Assembly: GCA_003833135.1 (NCBI GenBank)
Contig: QZLH01000336.1
Span: 41,183 to 105,182 of the forward strand
Length of the DNA stretch: 64,000 nt
From: Oehlia diaphana
Taxonomy: Eukaryota; Glomeromycota; Glomeromycetes; Glomerales; Glomeraceae
Reading direction: 5' to 3'
Shown here in pieces: positions 1 to 11,763 of the stretch. Position numbers and translations under genes: made by a program. The notes below the pieces were generated by a model. It saw only the letters and a list, made by a program, of their open reading frames with translations, ran no database searches and was not told where the DNA came from. The first letter of the stretch is position 1, and every line of letters begins with the position of its first letter.

Positions 1-1380
1 TTATCTTTTAAATTAATGTATGCGTGTATTCCGTGATGTAAAATAAAGTGCAGCTAGCATTGAAGCGATTGAAGCGTATCAACTGGTCGAGCGTACTTGT
101 CTCTTTTAGTGATGCTGTATTGAATGCCACATTTCGTGTAATTCCTTGGATAATATCTTTTTTATCCCGGTAACTGCGATATTATCCACAACTTTATGAT
201 CTTACGTCAACAACCCCAGTTTATACGATTTCTGCTTACTATATTCTAGCTTCATTGTAAAAACCTTTTTTCAATGAAAAAATTACGGAAAAAAAAACTG
301 GGCAAACGTAATTTAATAAAATTTATAGACAACACCGAAACTGGTATGTGTCACTTCAAGTCGACCATTAAAAAATAATTCTCTGGTTCTAACTTCCGAC
401 AGCTCGAAAGTCCGTTGTAGTTGTTCACCACATTGTGTTTTACAGCATACCTTGTTTTAAATTTAAAGGCAGATTATCAATTCATCACACGATATTGATG
501 TTCCACCAAAATTGCATATTAATATTTAGTACCATGCGTGTTAATCATCCAGATACTCTTCCACGAAAGCAAAAGTGATAAATGGGTGTGTCAAAGTAGC
601 AGACTACCCACCTAACTAATTATACCTTGGAAATTTATATGGATACTTCTTGAATGAAATTCTGTACTATCTCTGTTCTTCAAGGAAAAGATTTACATAG
701 AGAAAATATATTTTAAGTTAATTTATAATTTTATTTAACATAGAAATGAGAAGGCTCAATTTCACCTTTAATTGTGACCGGTTACTACTTATTTCAAACA
801 AGGAGAGTTTTTGCATTGATTCAAATTTCACATCATCTGGAAATAATTTTTTTATATGTTAAAAGCTTCAAGAAAAGCAAGTAGAAAATACTATCTAAAA
901 AAACCTAGATCATGTTAATTATTAAAGCATTAGAATATGGAAAGACGTGGTTTCCTTGCTTAAATTCACACATAAACGTAAATTCAGTCTTCCCAAGTTG
1001 TCATTCATTAACTATTGCCGCAAAAAACTTACCCACAAAAAGTTTCAATTTAACTTTAAATGAGTTTGATCTTTCACACTTTCACCACTTTCACCACGTG
1101 TCTCACCCGGCATACACGTGAGGTCAAATTTTACAGATCCTATTTTCCTATATCTGATTTTGTTTCGTATACAATTTGAATATCAAGAGATTAGAGAAAA
1201 AATCATGTCTCACGCTTTAGAAAAAGAATTGCCTGATAAGCATGGGTCATTTCAGTGACTAACAATATACCAACCATGTTGTATTTGCTGTACTGAACAC
1301 ACTATTTTGCTCTACGAAAGACTTAAAAGCCTCGCTCAAAGTCACTTTTGAGGCATGTGAACCCTATTATACCTGTTGAC
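1..1380. other. no gene seen
   Basis: AT-rich DNA with frequent stops in all frames. A short open frame at 912-1121 is rich in His, Ser and Phe and has no recognisable domain or splice context. I see nothing I would call a gene. Confidence 0.5.
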
Positions 1381-2095
1381 TATCTTGATCCAGTGAAGTG
1401 CAAGGCTAATAACTTTGATCCAAGAAAGTAAGTAATTTATCGACACTTCCTGTTCAAGTCACTTTACTAACATCATCCTTTTTATGTAGAGCAAATTAAG
1501 AGCAATTAGAAAGGATCTCGTAATGATGGACAAACCTACAAAAGAAAAAGGACATCGTGCTGCGTTGAAAGAAGCGTTTACTGCTGCAAAATATCATAAT
1601 GATTTGTATGGTTGCATACGTATTATTTACGAAGCGAAATCATAGGTTCATGTGAATACTTATGTATGGAGTCACTCCGAAGCGAAGGTAAAATTCCAAG
1701 CCCGAATAGTGGACAAGAATCTAGTGTAATTTTTGAAGGTAGTGTTAGAGAAACCAATTTTTGACGTGTCATATATGAATTATGATAAATTTAAATTTTT
1801 AAAATGGATTATATTTTAGGCTTAGTAAAATCATTGAACGTGATGCATAAAGCGGTTCCGGAAGTATTGAGAAGAGATCAAGAAAAGTATTTATTTCTTG
1901 AAGTGATAGAAACATTTTAATTCTTTTGCAATTTTACAGCCAAACCGTTCTTCATATAACAATGCGTATGAACTAATTGACCAAAAAGTCAAACTACTTT
2001 ACGGTAACGATGTTGAGGTTATTGGCGTTTATGCGACTAGAGACGATAGTATTTTTTTTAGGCGTAGAAGATGATCTGGGGGAGAATTGATTCAA
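1381..2095 (+). pseudogene. unrecognised coding relic
   Basis: Several short blocks read like protein in the same direction but do not join cleanly. The block at about 1381-1435 ends at a GTAAGTAA donor-like site. A second block follows a TAG acceptor-like site at about 1488 and contains KGHRAALKEAFTAAKYH. A third, at about 1820-1918, contains VPEVLRRDQEKYLFLEV. A fourth, at about 1937-2080, contains YELIDQKVKLLYGNDVEV. Blocks end in stops (about 1643 and 1918) and I cannot find one frame through them all. No family was recognised. It may be a decayed gene or a diverged multi-exon gene whose exon ends I have misread. Confidence 0.3.
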
Positions 2096-3384
2096 TATAG
2101 AATTGAGATGTAGTTCCCTTGTGAATGGTTTTATTTCTACAGTAATTATCTATGCTTATTATCATGTTAGATAAACTAAAATATATAATGCATCTATGAC
2201 AAAATAATTAATAAAAAAAAGATGGATTTATCTTACTCGTAAGTGTTTTTGCTGGCAGTTTCGCAATTAATTATGCAATAGCTACTTTTGGAAAACTTTG
2301 GGATTCCCGGAAATCATGATATTCCCAAATTCCCAATCAAAAAGAACTTCCATTAGAACAGAAAAAAATTGTTTAAAAATAAAATTGGTTAATCAAATAA
2401 ATTGGCAAAAAACAAATTAGTAATCCGTAAACAGTGGCCGTGAATAACTATTACACATTTCAGTCATTTCACGGTTCTGGTCATTAAACTTTTTTAATAT
2501 ACTTTTTTATCGATAGACTTTCTATTCTAACATTATAGTAGACTATAAAAGATTAAGTTAATTATTGTTAATATGTTTCTAACATCCATTACATTACGAT
2601 ATTATTGTATAATTATCAGGTACGCTTAAGAAATCTAACATGATTATGTTGAAAAATATATTTAACGCTATTTTTGTAAGGAGCCTTTCCTGGTAGGGTT
2701 TGCCCTTAGAAAACTTAAAATGCCTAAATATCCCCAAGATATACTGTATATTTCAATAATACATGAATTTGGTGTGATCATAATATTCATACCCAAAATA
2801 TTAATTGTTATTATGTGATTTATATTATTTTAACTATTTTTAAAACTTTTAAACTATTTATTATATACTCTAAATAATAAACAATAGGAACAATATCGTA
2901 TCAATTTTAATTATTAAAAGATATTAAAATGATATCTATTAAATGATTTTTATTTTTAGAGTTCATCTTTTAAAATAAGATTTTTTTTTTTTATTAAAAA
3001 AAAAATATTTTTGCGTTTTATGTTATTTCTTTGGTTGATTCATAAAATAAAATAAATTTTCACGCAAATCATGGTATAATTTTTTTATATGAAGAATCTT
3101 GTTGATTTAGTTTTATGACTGTTTCATTAAAAATCATTATTTCACAGAACACGACGGTAACTGCCTCCTCCTTCATTACGATTACCTCCTCCTTCTCTAC
3201 AATTACTTCTTCAATCACCTCCTTTACTACCCCACTCTAGATTTACTTAATTTTTTACTTTCCTTAATAATCTTTTATAATATATAAATATATAATTATT
3301 TGCTTGAATATTCCTTTTATTAATATAATTGATTAAAAAAATTTTCATGAAAATCGATCATAATGTATGATCTTGGCGACAGCG
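2096..3384. other. no gene seen
   Basis: AT-rich intergenic DNA with A and T runs near 2980-3005 and a CCTCCTTC-rich patch near 3165-3230 that translates poorly in all frames. No gene seen. Confidence 0.5.
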
Positions 3385-4205
3385 TAAAAAACCATACGGC
3401 TCTCACGCTGGTGCCTACCAAAATGTCATTGATATATTAGCACAATTTGGATTTGTAAGGAACCAGTACAGTGCGTATCGTCATCCTCTTGGTTTTCCAC
3501 TATGGCCCTCAATTCTATAAGAAATTGTCATTAGACAGCCGGCAATTTCTTAGGTAGCCCGCATATCCAAGAAAATCCGGCAATGGTAATGACCGCGTAT
3601 GTATATCCGTGGAGGCCCTTTCCCGACACCTCGACTATGGTGAAGTGGTCAGATCAAGAAAAAAAAATGTTTTAAAAAGGATTTGAAAGCTATATATAAA
3701 GGTATTAATTGGGTAGCTCCAAGACTTCTTAACGTGGACTACTTACTGATCCAGATACTTATCCTTGGTCAAGTCAAATTTATTGGTCAACAAAATGATA
3801 GATAGCCGTTTCGTATTATATAGTATATACATCTGGTTTCTTTTCAGACTTTCGGGATATAGCATCTATTGATGGATATCAAATTTTTCGCCAAAAAGAG
3901 AGATGATTGTTGGTATGTTCTTTCCCGTTTCTCTCATTTTCTACAATATTTCAAGAACGTACATTTTTTAAAAAAAATATCATTATCATCTTAGATAACT
4001 CATTTATTTTTTCAATGGGAATTTAGAATTTTGGCCGTTTTGGTTTTTCAGACATTTCATTTTTAGTAAAGGAGAAAGTAACATTATTTTAGAATTAAAG
4101 TATGTCTCATTAGTTGGCCTTATTAAAGGTATGCAGAAAAATAATTTTGGTACAAATGAACTTCCCACATTAGGGTCTATCGGAGTGGCCAGAAATAAAC
4201 TGTTA
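3385..4205 (+). pseudogene. unrecognised coding relic
   Basis: Protein-like stretches lie in order on the plus strand but in different frames. About 3388-3510 contains GAYQNVIDILAQFGF. About 3547-3676 contains NFLGSPHIQENPAMV and RPFPDTSTMVKWSDQE. About 3743-3799 contains TDPDTYPWSSQIYWSTK before a stop. About 3826-3907 contains GFFSDFRDIASIDGYQIF, and about 4093-4220 contains NELPTLGSIGVARNK. The base composition is less AT-rich than the flanks, which fits old coding sequence. I do not recognise the family. Stops and frame changes between blocks suggest decay, though some could be introns. Confidence 0.35.
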
Positions 4206-4497
4206 GTTATTATATTTGGTTGAGCTTATTAGATATATTGTATAATATTATATAATATTAGATATTTTATAACGAAAACCAAAAATATCGGGTTTAAATA
4301 AACATTCTCGAGCAAACATATTCATTAATATAGTATTGCTTGTAATAGAAAAAAATTATTCATAATGGCAATAAATTAAATTTTGTATTCCAAATCGCTT
4401 TTTTATTTATAAAAAAAAAAAGTTACGATTACATTATAATAAACTAACTAAAATAATACTAAAACGTAAGAGGTGACAGAATTTGTGAAAGATGATC

Positions 4498-5501
4498 TTA
4501 TTGCGCTTGTGAAATAAGCTCTTTGATAGTCTCAGCGACAGGGCGCGGGGTGAAGCTGAATTTATCGTTGTCAAGCTTTTCGAACGATGTATGGCTAAGA
4601 GCCACGATTTTGAAATCATCTGCATCTGAAGGAACCGGGTCGATCTTGTTTAAGTATCGATATCGTACTTCTTTATCTTCAATAACTTTCCACTTCGAGC
4701 CTTAATGTACGTATCACGATTAGTTACTGTATTAAAAGACTGTGTTTAGAACGAAGATAAAAACTCACCAGTAGCTTCTTCAAATTTTTGGAGATACTCT
4801 TTCAATGTTAAAGCCGCGCCAGCAACCCTGATAATACCGTTACGAGCTTCTGGTACTTTAAGTGACTCAACAGTATATTTGGCAATGTCAGAAAGAGAAG
4901 TGGTTGATATAATTATATTTTCATCCACAAAAAACGTAGCTTCCTTCTTTTTAACATCAAATCCCGCCCAGCCGAGAAATTCTTGAAATGCCCCATTGTA
5001 AATAAACGTGTATTCAAGTCCACTTTTTTTCAATTCTTCTCGAAATTTGGCTTTGGCATCCGTATAATGATGATCCCCAAGCCTTCATTTTTTAAAAAAA
5101 AAAAGTTTTAGATTTATTACATATTATATTAACAAAAAAAATAAAAAAGAAAAAACGCACTTATATTCGCCACCAAATTCGGATGGGATAAATCTTTTTA
5201 CATCAACCTCTTCAGCAACGGTCAACATTTTGGATTGAATACTGAAAGAGTCACCACCCAAAGTGCTAACAAGAACATCAGTTCCTTTAAGAGCGTTTAC
5301 GAGGTCATCTTTTTGATTGTAATCCACATATACGATCTCTGCGCCTTTAGAAACCAACAAATTAGCTTTCTCATTTACTGTTTCCGGTTTTTTACGAAGA
5401 ATTTTCACTTTATAAGATCCGTCGCTCAGAAAGGCCTCAGAAACATAATAACCCAAAGTTCCTGTGCCTCCAGCAATAGTCACGGTTTTGAAAGATTGCA
5501 T
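4498..5501 (-). CDS. NmrA-like / isoflavone-reductase-like NAD(P)-binding protein
   Basis: Three-exon model: 5161-5501, 4769-5082, 4498-4700, giving 285 residues. Introns are GTGCGT...AAG and GTGAGT...AAG and phases match. The N-terminus carries the Rossmann dinucleotide-binding loop TIAGGTGTLG (residues about 7-16), followed by beta-alpha units and RFIPSEFGGEY, a pattern of the atypical short-chain dehydrogenase (NmrA/isoflavone reductase) family. Members bind NAD(P)(H) and act either as reductases of small aromatic substrates or as redox-sensing regulators. The sequence does not tell which. The length (about 285) is normal for the family and no signal peptide or membrane segment is seen, so a soluble cytosolic protein is likely. 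The family is fairly sure; the substrate is unknown. Confidence 0.85.
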
Positions 5502-6005
5502 TGTAAATTTAAATTTTTAAGAGATGGTTTAGATGATTTAGATGATTTATTATTGCTTGGACATTCTGTCAACACTCTTATTTATATTTTTACGGATGGC
5601 TTAAGGACGGAATTACTAATATCTCATTAATAATTACAAATCATGCGAGCTTTATGATTATTAATATGCTCGGGCTTGCTCTCCATAAACGTAAAATTGA
5701 GACCTTAGCTGAAACGAGATTTGCAAATGATCGTTGACTTGACAAAATATATTCGAAAACCTATATGAATATCATATAGCATTGACTATAATATCCTGAT
5801 CTAAATCAATTTTACTGATATACATTGATTTATACCAACCAAAATTTATTATTGTTGTCGAATATGATTTTAAATGTACATATTCAATATATTGAGACGG
5901 TATTTTATGCGAGGTCTTTTAATCAGTGCTATACGGTAATTTAAAAAGAGGCGAATAAAAAAAGGCCAAAATAATTGCATCGCGTCATTTTTTTTTCTTT
6001 TTGAT
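5502..6005. other. 5' flank of the NmrA-like gene, no gene seen
   Basis: AT-rich intergenic DNA upstream of the minus-strand NmrA-like gene. It presumably holds that gene's promoter, but I see no clear motif. Confidence 0.4.
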
Positions 6006-6330
6006 TACTAATTGAAAGTGTGCTACACCAAATTGCATCTTGATTTGATTAATAATTGTAATAATTCAAAGTGTGCTACATCAAATTGCATCGACCAATA
6101 GCGAGATATTCGAAAACCATTTCACCGACGGGATCGTTTCATCGACAATTGTTTCACTGATAGTCAACTTACCAACAGTTTATCAAAAATCATTTCACCG
6201 ACGGGATCGTTTCATCGACAATTATTTCGCCGATAGTCAATGTGAGTTCGCCGAAAATCATTTTCACCCGATGGTCAATGGTCCTAAGGACCATGGCCCT
6301 CTCCGGTCCTAAGACCGGACCACATTGGAC
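6006..6330. repeat. dispersed repeat element with direct repeats and two hairpins
   Basis: Two near-identical 25-bp copies of AAAGTGTGCTACAYCAAATT plus GCATC lie at about 6014-6038 and 6068-6092. They are followed by a tandem pair, about 70 bp apart, of a block containing GGGATCGTTTCATCGACAAT (about 6130 and 6200). Two short hairpins follow at 6278-6294 and 6303-6318. The GATCGTTTCACCGACAATTA block and the adjoining ACCATTGACCATC recur near 13027-13085, so this is a dispersed family, probably a non-autonomous element. The exact ends are not clear. Confidence 0.6.
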
Positions 6331-6980
6331 GCAGTCTCTTATAGTCCTTATAATAAATCAACAAGACCGCAGTCTTTTTTAGGATCATAGAACTATCAAT
6401 ATATAATTATCGATCGGTTTGACGGGACTGAATTTTTATGATAAACTCCCGTTATTAATTATGCTAATACATAGTAATATGAGATAACCGACCTAAATAA
6501 CAATTATGTAAAATCTGCATGAACTTATGAGGATAACTGATAATATAAATTATGTTGCTTATTTATGGAATTTTTTATTTATTTAAATATCAAGAGCAGA
6601 TTTTACATTTTTAGGAATATTTGAGAAAAAAATAATTTTAAGTGAGACCTACTAAATTGAGGTCCAATACCGATTCTAAAAAAGAAAATAAAAGGAAATG
6701 TTGCGAAAAAAAAATCACATTTTTACGCCATATTTTTTTTTTGTAATTTACTTTTTCGTCAATGATTTTTGTTTTCATATCATGACGTTCATTTTTCATT
6801 CTTTCTTTTCATGATTTTATTTCCCTTATGTAGACTTTACAAAAAAAATTTGAATTTATTATTCATTGGTTATCATTATTTATCATCGTAAAATTGTGAT
6901 TAGTAATCAAACATTTGGGATTTGCTTATAATCCATGTTAACACAAAATTAATTTTTTTTTTTTTTTTTTAAAAAAAAAA
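6331..6980. other. no gene seen; 5' flank of the OXLD1-like gene
   Basis: AT-rich DNA with a long T run then an A run directly before the ATG at 6981. No coding signal. Confidence 0.4.
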
Positions 6981-7844
6981 ATGTTTGGTACAATTAAACG
7001 GTCAACTTCCAAAATTAGCATTATTGGATTTCGACAATATAAGCAGCTTAGAAATTATAAGCAGAGTAAGAAAAATAAATTCGATGGATATTGGAATTTA
7101 ATATTAGAACAGGTGTGATAATCAATTGTATTTACAGCCGTTTTCAAAAATGGTTGATGCTATTTATTTATGATTAAATATTCGAATACCAATATTCGTC
7201 CGGTTTTCGTCCATTATTTGTCCGGTTTTCATCCGGTTATCATCCGATTTTCGGTTTTTATTTTTTTTCATCCAAACATAACAGCATCAACCATGGCGAT
7301 AATTGCATTTAAATAATTTAAAAAATTAAAAAAAATCCTTAATTAAAGCCCAAATCAGGATCACATGAACAAACTGAACAAATCGGAGATATAGCCAGTT
7401 TAGCTAATGGAACTGTACCTAATGTTCAAGAGCCCATATATACTATTGATGGAGAAGTAATACCTCATAAACCCGAATTTCCTAATAATTGTTGTATGAG
7501 GTAGTAATTATAAATTAAATAAATAAAAGGAATTTAATATAATTTTTTTTTTAATAGTGGCTGCGCAAATTGGTAAAGTTTGTTTTAAATAAAATATGAA
7601 ATAGGTAACAATTCTAATAATTTAAAATATTAGCATTTTAGATATTTACCAAGAAGAACTTGATGAATGGAAAAATAAAATTAATAATATTAAAAATAGA
7701 TTATTAAAAGAGGGTAAACCATTACCTAATATTCTTTTAGAATCTTCTGAATCACAATTGAATGATAATATTGATCCTGGAATGAAGGCCTTTTTGGAAT
7801 TAGAAAAGAGATTAGCAGAAAAATCTAAAAAATCACTACATTGA
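6981..7844 (+). CDS. OXLD1-like protein (oxidoreductase-like domain)
   Basis: Four-exon model: 6981-7065, 7359-7500, 7558-7572, 7634-7844, giving 150 residues with matching phases. Residues 1-28 are basic with scattered hydrophobics and no acidic residues (MFGTIKRSTSKISIIGFRQY), which fits a mitochondrial targeting peptide. The conserved core reads CCMSGCANC followed by ILDIYQEELDEW. This is the signature of the oxidoreductase-like N-terminal domain (Pfam Oxidored-like, human OXLD1), a small Cys-rich domain of poorly defined role. The signature is assembled from three exons, the middle one only 15 nt long. Intron 1 is long for this window (293 nt) and contains a short CCGG-rich repeat. The family is well supported by the Cys pattern; the biochemical role is unknown. 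Confidence 0.8.
7197..7255. repeat. short degenerate tandem repeat in intron 1
   Basis: Four to five imperfect copies of a unit like TTCGTCCGGTTTTC lie in tandem inside intron 1 of the OXLD1-like gene. They are less AT-rich than the rest of the intron. Confidence 0.6.
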
Positions 7845-8655
7845 ACAAAATTTTTTTCTTTAATAATAGGGTTTTGTTTTTATCATACTCATGAAATATC
7901 ACATCCCATCCATATAAAGTCAAAAACAGTATTCTAAACCCTTCTTGTTCTTGATATATTAAGTAAAATTGTAAAGCAGGCAAAAACATGCATACTATAT
8001 AGCTTTTAAAAGTATTACAATAAGTTTGTGCTAAAAATGTAAAAAAATCAATTAAATAGAGAATAAAAAATTTGGCAAAAATTGGCAAAATATTAAATCC
8101 TTAAATTTATAGCAAATTATTAAATCTTTAATGGGTAGTTTTATTAATAAATTATTAAATAAAACTCTTTTTATTTTATTTTATTTAACAGAAATTATGC
8201 TAATTAATATAAATTTTTTGAAAAAAACTTAAAATTTCCCACCTTTCGCCCACCCCTAGTTGCTAGTTCATTATATAATTTTTTTCTTTACACGAACGCG
8301 TATACAAAATAATGCGACGCGTCTTATATACCCCTAAAAATTAAAATTACACGACATATAAACTATTGTAATTTTACTTTTATAATTCATTACTTTTATT
8401 TTAAATTTTTATGGCTTTAAAAATTATGACATTATGGCCTAATTATACCATTACGATCTAATTACAGCATTACAACCTAATTACGGTATTACGAAAAGTG
8501 GCGTAACTGTAATGCCGTATTATGGAATCGACCAATCAATTATGGCTAACATCTTAATTGTAGCTTGCGTTTACATAAGAATTCATTTATAATAAAATTA
8601 TATATATTATACATAGATATTATACTTTTCTTAGCATTATATAGTAGTATGTTGT
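7845..8655. other. no gene seen
   Basis: Intergenic DNA between the OXLD1-like gene and the 3' end of the minus-strand Crinkler relic. A set of near-repeats of the type AATTAYRGCATTACRACCTA lies at about 8425-8500. No gene seen. Confidence 0.45.
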
Positions 8656-10802
8656 TTAATAATTTGCAAAAGGAATTACCTTATCCTCCATACCATTGCG
8701 AAGGATTTTTGCACTTCGAGTTGCTTGAGAATATAATATATGAACTGTTTCAAAGTAAATGTCTTTTTTTGGCTTGTCAACGTTTGGAAAAGTGAATTGA
8801 TAACCATGAGGCTTACTGTCTTGCGGTACAAAGTTTAAGACAAACATACAGCATACTTTTTTTCGTCCTTCCGTGTATCCAATAGTTTGTTCATTTGCAC
8901 TTTTAATTTCATTATCAGAAACCTTATTGACTATATTTTCGATTCCATACTCGCTGCTATTGCATACCCAGATGTCGCATCTTTTTTCAGATTTTCTCAA
9001 AGTTTTAGTTTCACGAAAAACTTTATACAATGGATATGATACAGCCGCACGTAATAAGGCATAAAGTTCTCCTTGAATGACTACTTCAGAAAAAGAGTGG
9101 TGAGTTAATAATCGTGATTTTTGACAGAGCTACTTCCTTATAGAAAGGATAATAAGCACTTGACAATAGATCAAAAATGATATTAGAAGTGAACACATAA
9201 TCATTGTCCTGACTCTTAATGATGCCAATTGCACGCAAATGCACAATGGCAACGTCATCATCATCAAATCCTGATGCTGACAAAGATCCTCTTTGTAAAA
9301 AACGTTCTAAAAGACGCCTCACATCTTTGATATAGGTATTATCATTATTAGTAGTAGTATCAGTGAGGTATTTTTCAATGTGTTTAATCGCTTTTTGAAG
9401 GATTACGAATAAATTCTGTGAAGCGTTCGTTCCATGTACTAAAGTCAAGGACTACCATATTCCCAGCATATTCAATGCACAAGGATGCAAGAAGACCTTC
9501 TAGTCCAGCGTAACCATCAGTACGGCTGTAAATATCATCAACAACCTTTTCACTAAAACTAAGATTTCTTTCTACTTTGATATCATGAAAAAATTTTATG
9601 TGTTGTTCTTTTGTAAAATCTGACGCTTCAATGATTCTTGTCGAATTTAGTGGGGACGGAAGGATTCCTACTGGCTTTTGAAGACAGGAGTGGGGCTGTT
9701 TCTTGTGTTGTGATAACTCCTCTGATAACTTCTGTGATGACTCCTCTGTTGACTCTTGTGATGACATTTCAATGACTTTTTTAATTTTTAAATCTCCGTC
9801 TTCAAGCATTGTAATCATTCCAAAACTGCTCGCAAAAACAAACGATTTGATTCCTTTGTACCCTATCATTTACAAGTTTGGTCAGTTCCCTCAACTTATC
9901 GATCTGATAGAATGCATCATTTTGGCGATGAACGTGAAGTAAAAATCGGTCAAATTCATCGATCATGATTACTATCTTCTCTTCCTCGTATTTCTCCGCG
10001 ATTTTTTTATCAAAGTCAATAATATCATCACATAAATCCAAGGAAAGAAGATCACATAACCCACGAAGGAATCCCTTTGATAACCTTGATGATTGTATAT
10101 AAAAATGATTCTTTCTGTTATTTTTCAAATAATGTAGAGTTGATGATTTTCCAGATTGGAAATGCCCCACTAGGAGTACGCACACTTTCTCATCTATAGC
10201 TGTCTCCAGTTTAAGGGTTGACTCCAGAACTTCGAGTGGAACATAAAAATTTTTTGTGATATCCACGGGACCTTCGGTTTTCACAAGTTTACGAACCCTT
10301 GTGTCTTGAAAATTGGGTTCGGAAACTGGCCGTTTAAGACCTGTACGAGCAAGATGATTTAAATTAGTGAAAGATTACAAACTTATGTCATTTCTTGTTT
10401 GAGAGGTAAAACGTTGGGAGACACTTACCAGTGGTAGTGGCGATGGGGACTATGAAGACATGAAGGTACCCCTTTTTAGGAATTTTTGTCTTCGTTATTA
10501 AAATATTCATCGAGATTCGACATAGGGTCCATCTTCTCGCTCCTTTCATGACTTTCAATACTTTCTGCAGAAAAGTTATTACCTTTATAAGTCTTGAGTT
10601 CGACTTTCCAAAGATTCATTGTGGTTATTTTAGCTTTTATAACTTCATCTGTGCGAGAAAGTTGTTCTTTTAAGTTTGCAACGGTCATATCAGTAAAGTT
10701 GACCTTGATATTTTCTTTGCTGAGGAAAAAATTGCCAATAGGCACATTGAAAATATAATTAGAAGTATGTCCCGAAATCAAACAATTAAGTGAGAATATC
10801 AT
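8656..10802 (-). pseudogene. Crinkler (CRN)-type effector gene, broken by frameshifts
   Basis: The N-terminus (10802-10476) matches the ubiquitin-like CRN header domain: a start like MIFSLNCLISGHTSNYIF and, about 60 residues on, LWKVEL. An intron is visible at 10341-10428 (GTAAGT...ACAG). A P-loop ATPase domain follows, with Walker A GHFQSGKSS and Walker B IVIMIDEFDRF (10284 to about 9800). The C-terminal part (about 9100-8656) resembles the nuclease-type domain of CRN proteins (RCDIWVCNSSEYGIEN). CRN proteins of oomycetes and mycorrhizal fungi are host-directed proteins that can act in plant nuclei. Four frame changes break the gene: near 10480, within 9802-9869, within 9384-9448 and near 9090. 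None coincides with a plausible GT-AG intron. It is therefore probably inactive, unless the changes are sequencing errors. Confidence 0.75.
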
Positions 10803-11763
10803 TTCGTTTCTGTAAAAGCGATAAGTTTTTTAGAAAAGTTTCAAGAAAATTTGATAAAGTAGTTTTTTAGAAAGTTTGAGAGAAGTCTAAGTATATATAT
10901 ATTTTATATACCTTACTGAATACATCGTGATATAGACTCTTGCATAAACTTTAGTGACGTAATACAGCAAATAATATAGATACTTTGACCAAAATTAATA
11001 AGCATAGCAAAAAAAGGTATTAATGAGGTTTTATCATTACTCGTTAGATTTGCGAGGCAATTCTCCGATTCTCCGCGGTAATTATTAAAAAAGATGAATT
11101 AATATTACGTAATTTTTAGGTCGTACGATTTGACCGTATTTGACTAATCTGGAATCTGTTTAAATTAATAAAGCGCAGTAACGCTCAGTGACGTGTTTTC
11201 ACATAGCCGTTTTATTATTTCTCTGAGCCTAAAAGAAACCGACTCATTGGTAAGGAAATTTTATTTCATAAATTATTTGGAATTAATAAACTCCAGCTAA
11301 ATGAGTCCTTACATTTAATCAAGGAGACTGTGTAGAAGTGAGAATTATAAAAAGAAAAAAGACCAACACTTACAATAATCAGATCTCCATTGAGTACTTG
11401 AAAAGAACCTTTATTCTTTAATCTTGGAGTTTATTAAAGGATTCTTTAACTTATGGGATGACAAATAGTAAACGTGAGGTTGATCATTCATATATATATG
11501 AAGTTTTTATTATTTGATAAAAAAGAGAAATTACTTGTCAAAAGTTCGGATTATGGATTACGTACAATGCGCACTTATTTCTTTCTATTAATGAATGATG
11601 AAACATTCTATTTAATTTTATTGTATAGTTGTCATTGAATATCATTTTTGGATTTTAATTATTAAATAATTTTCATAATTTCCGTAGTTAATTCTATTGA
11701 TTTTTTTGGATAATTCTTTTTTTTTTTTTATAAGAGATCTTATTTAAATTTAATTCCGTTCAG
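10803..11763. other. no gene seen
   Basis: Intergenic DNA upstream of the CRN relic. TATATATATATTTTATATA lies at about 10894-10912, some 100 bp above the relic's start codon, and could have been its TATA region. No coding signal in the rest. Confidence 0.4.

Noticed and set aside
9086..10490. Reading the frame changes in the CRN gene as short introns
   Set aside because: The flanking blocks overlap or abut within a few codons and no GT-AG pair of usable length lies at the changes, except the clear intron at 10341-10428.
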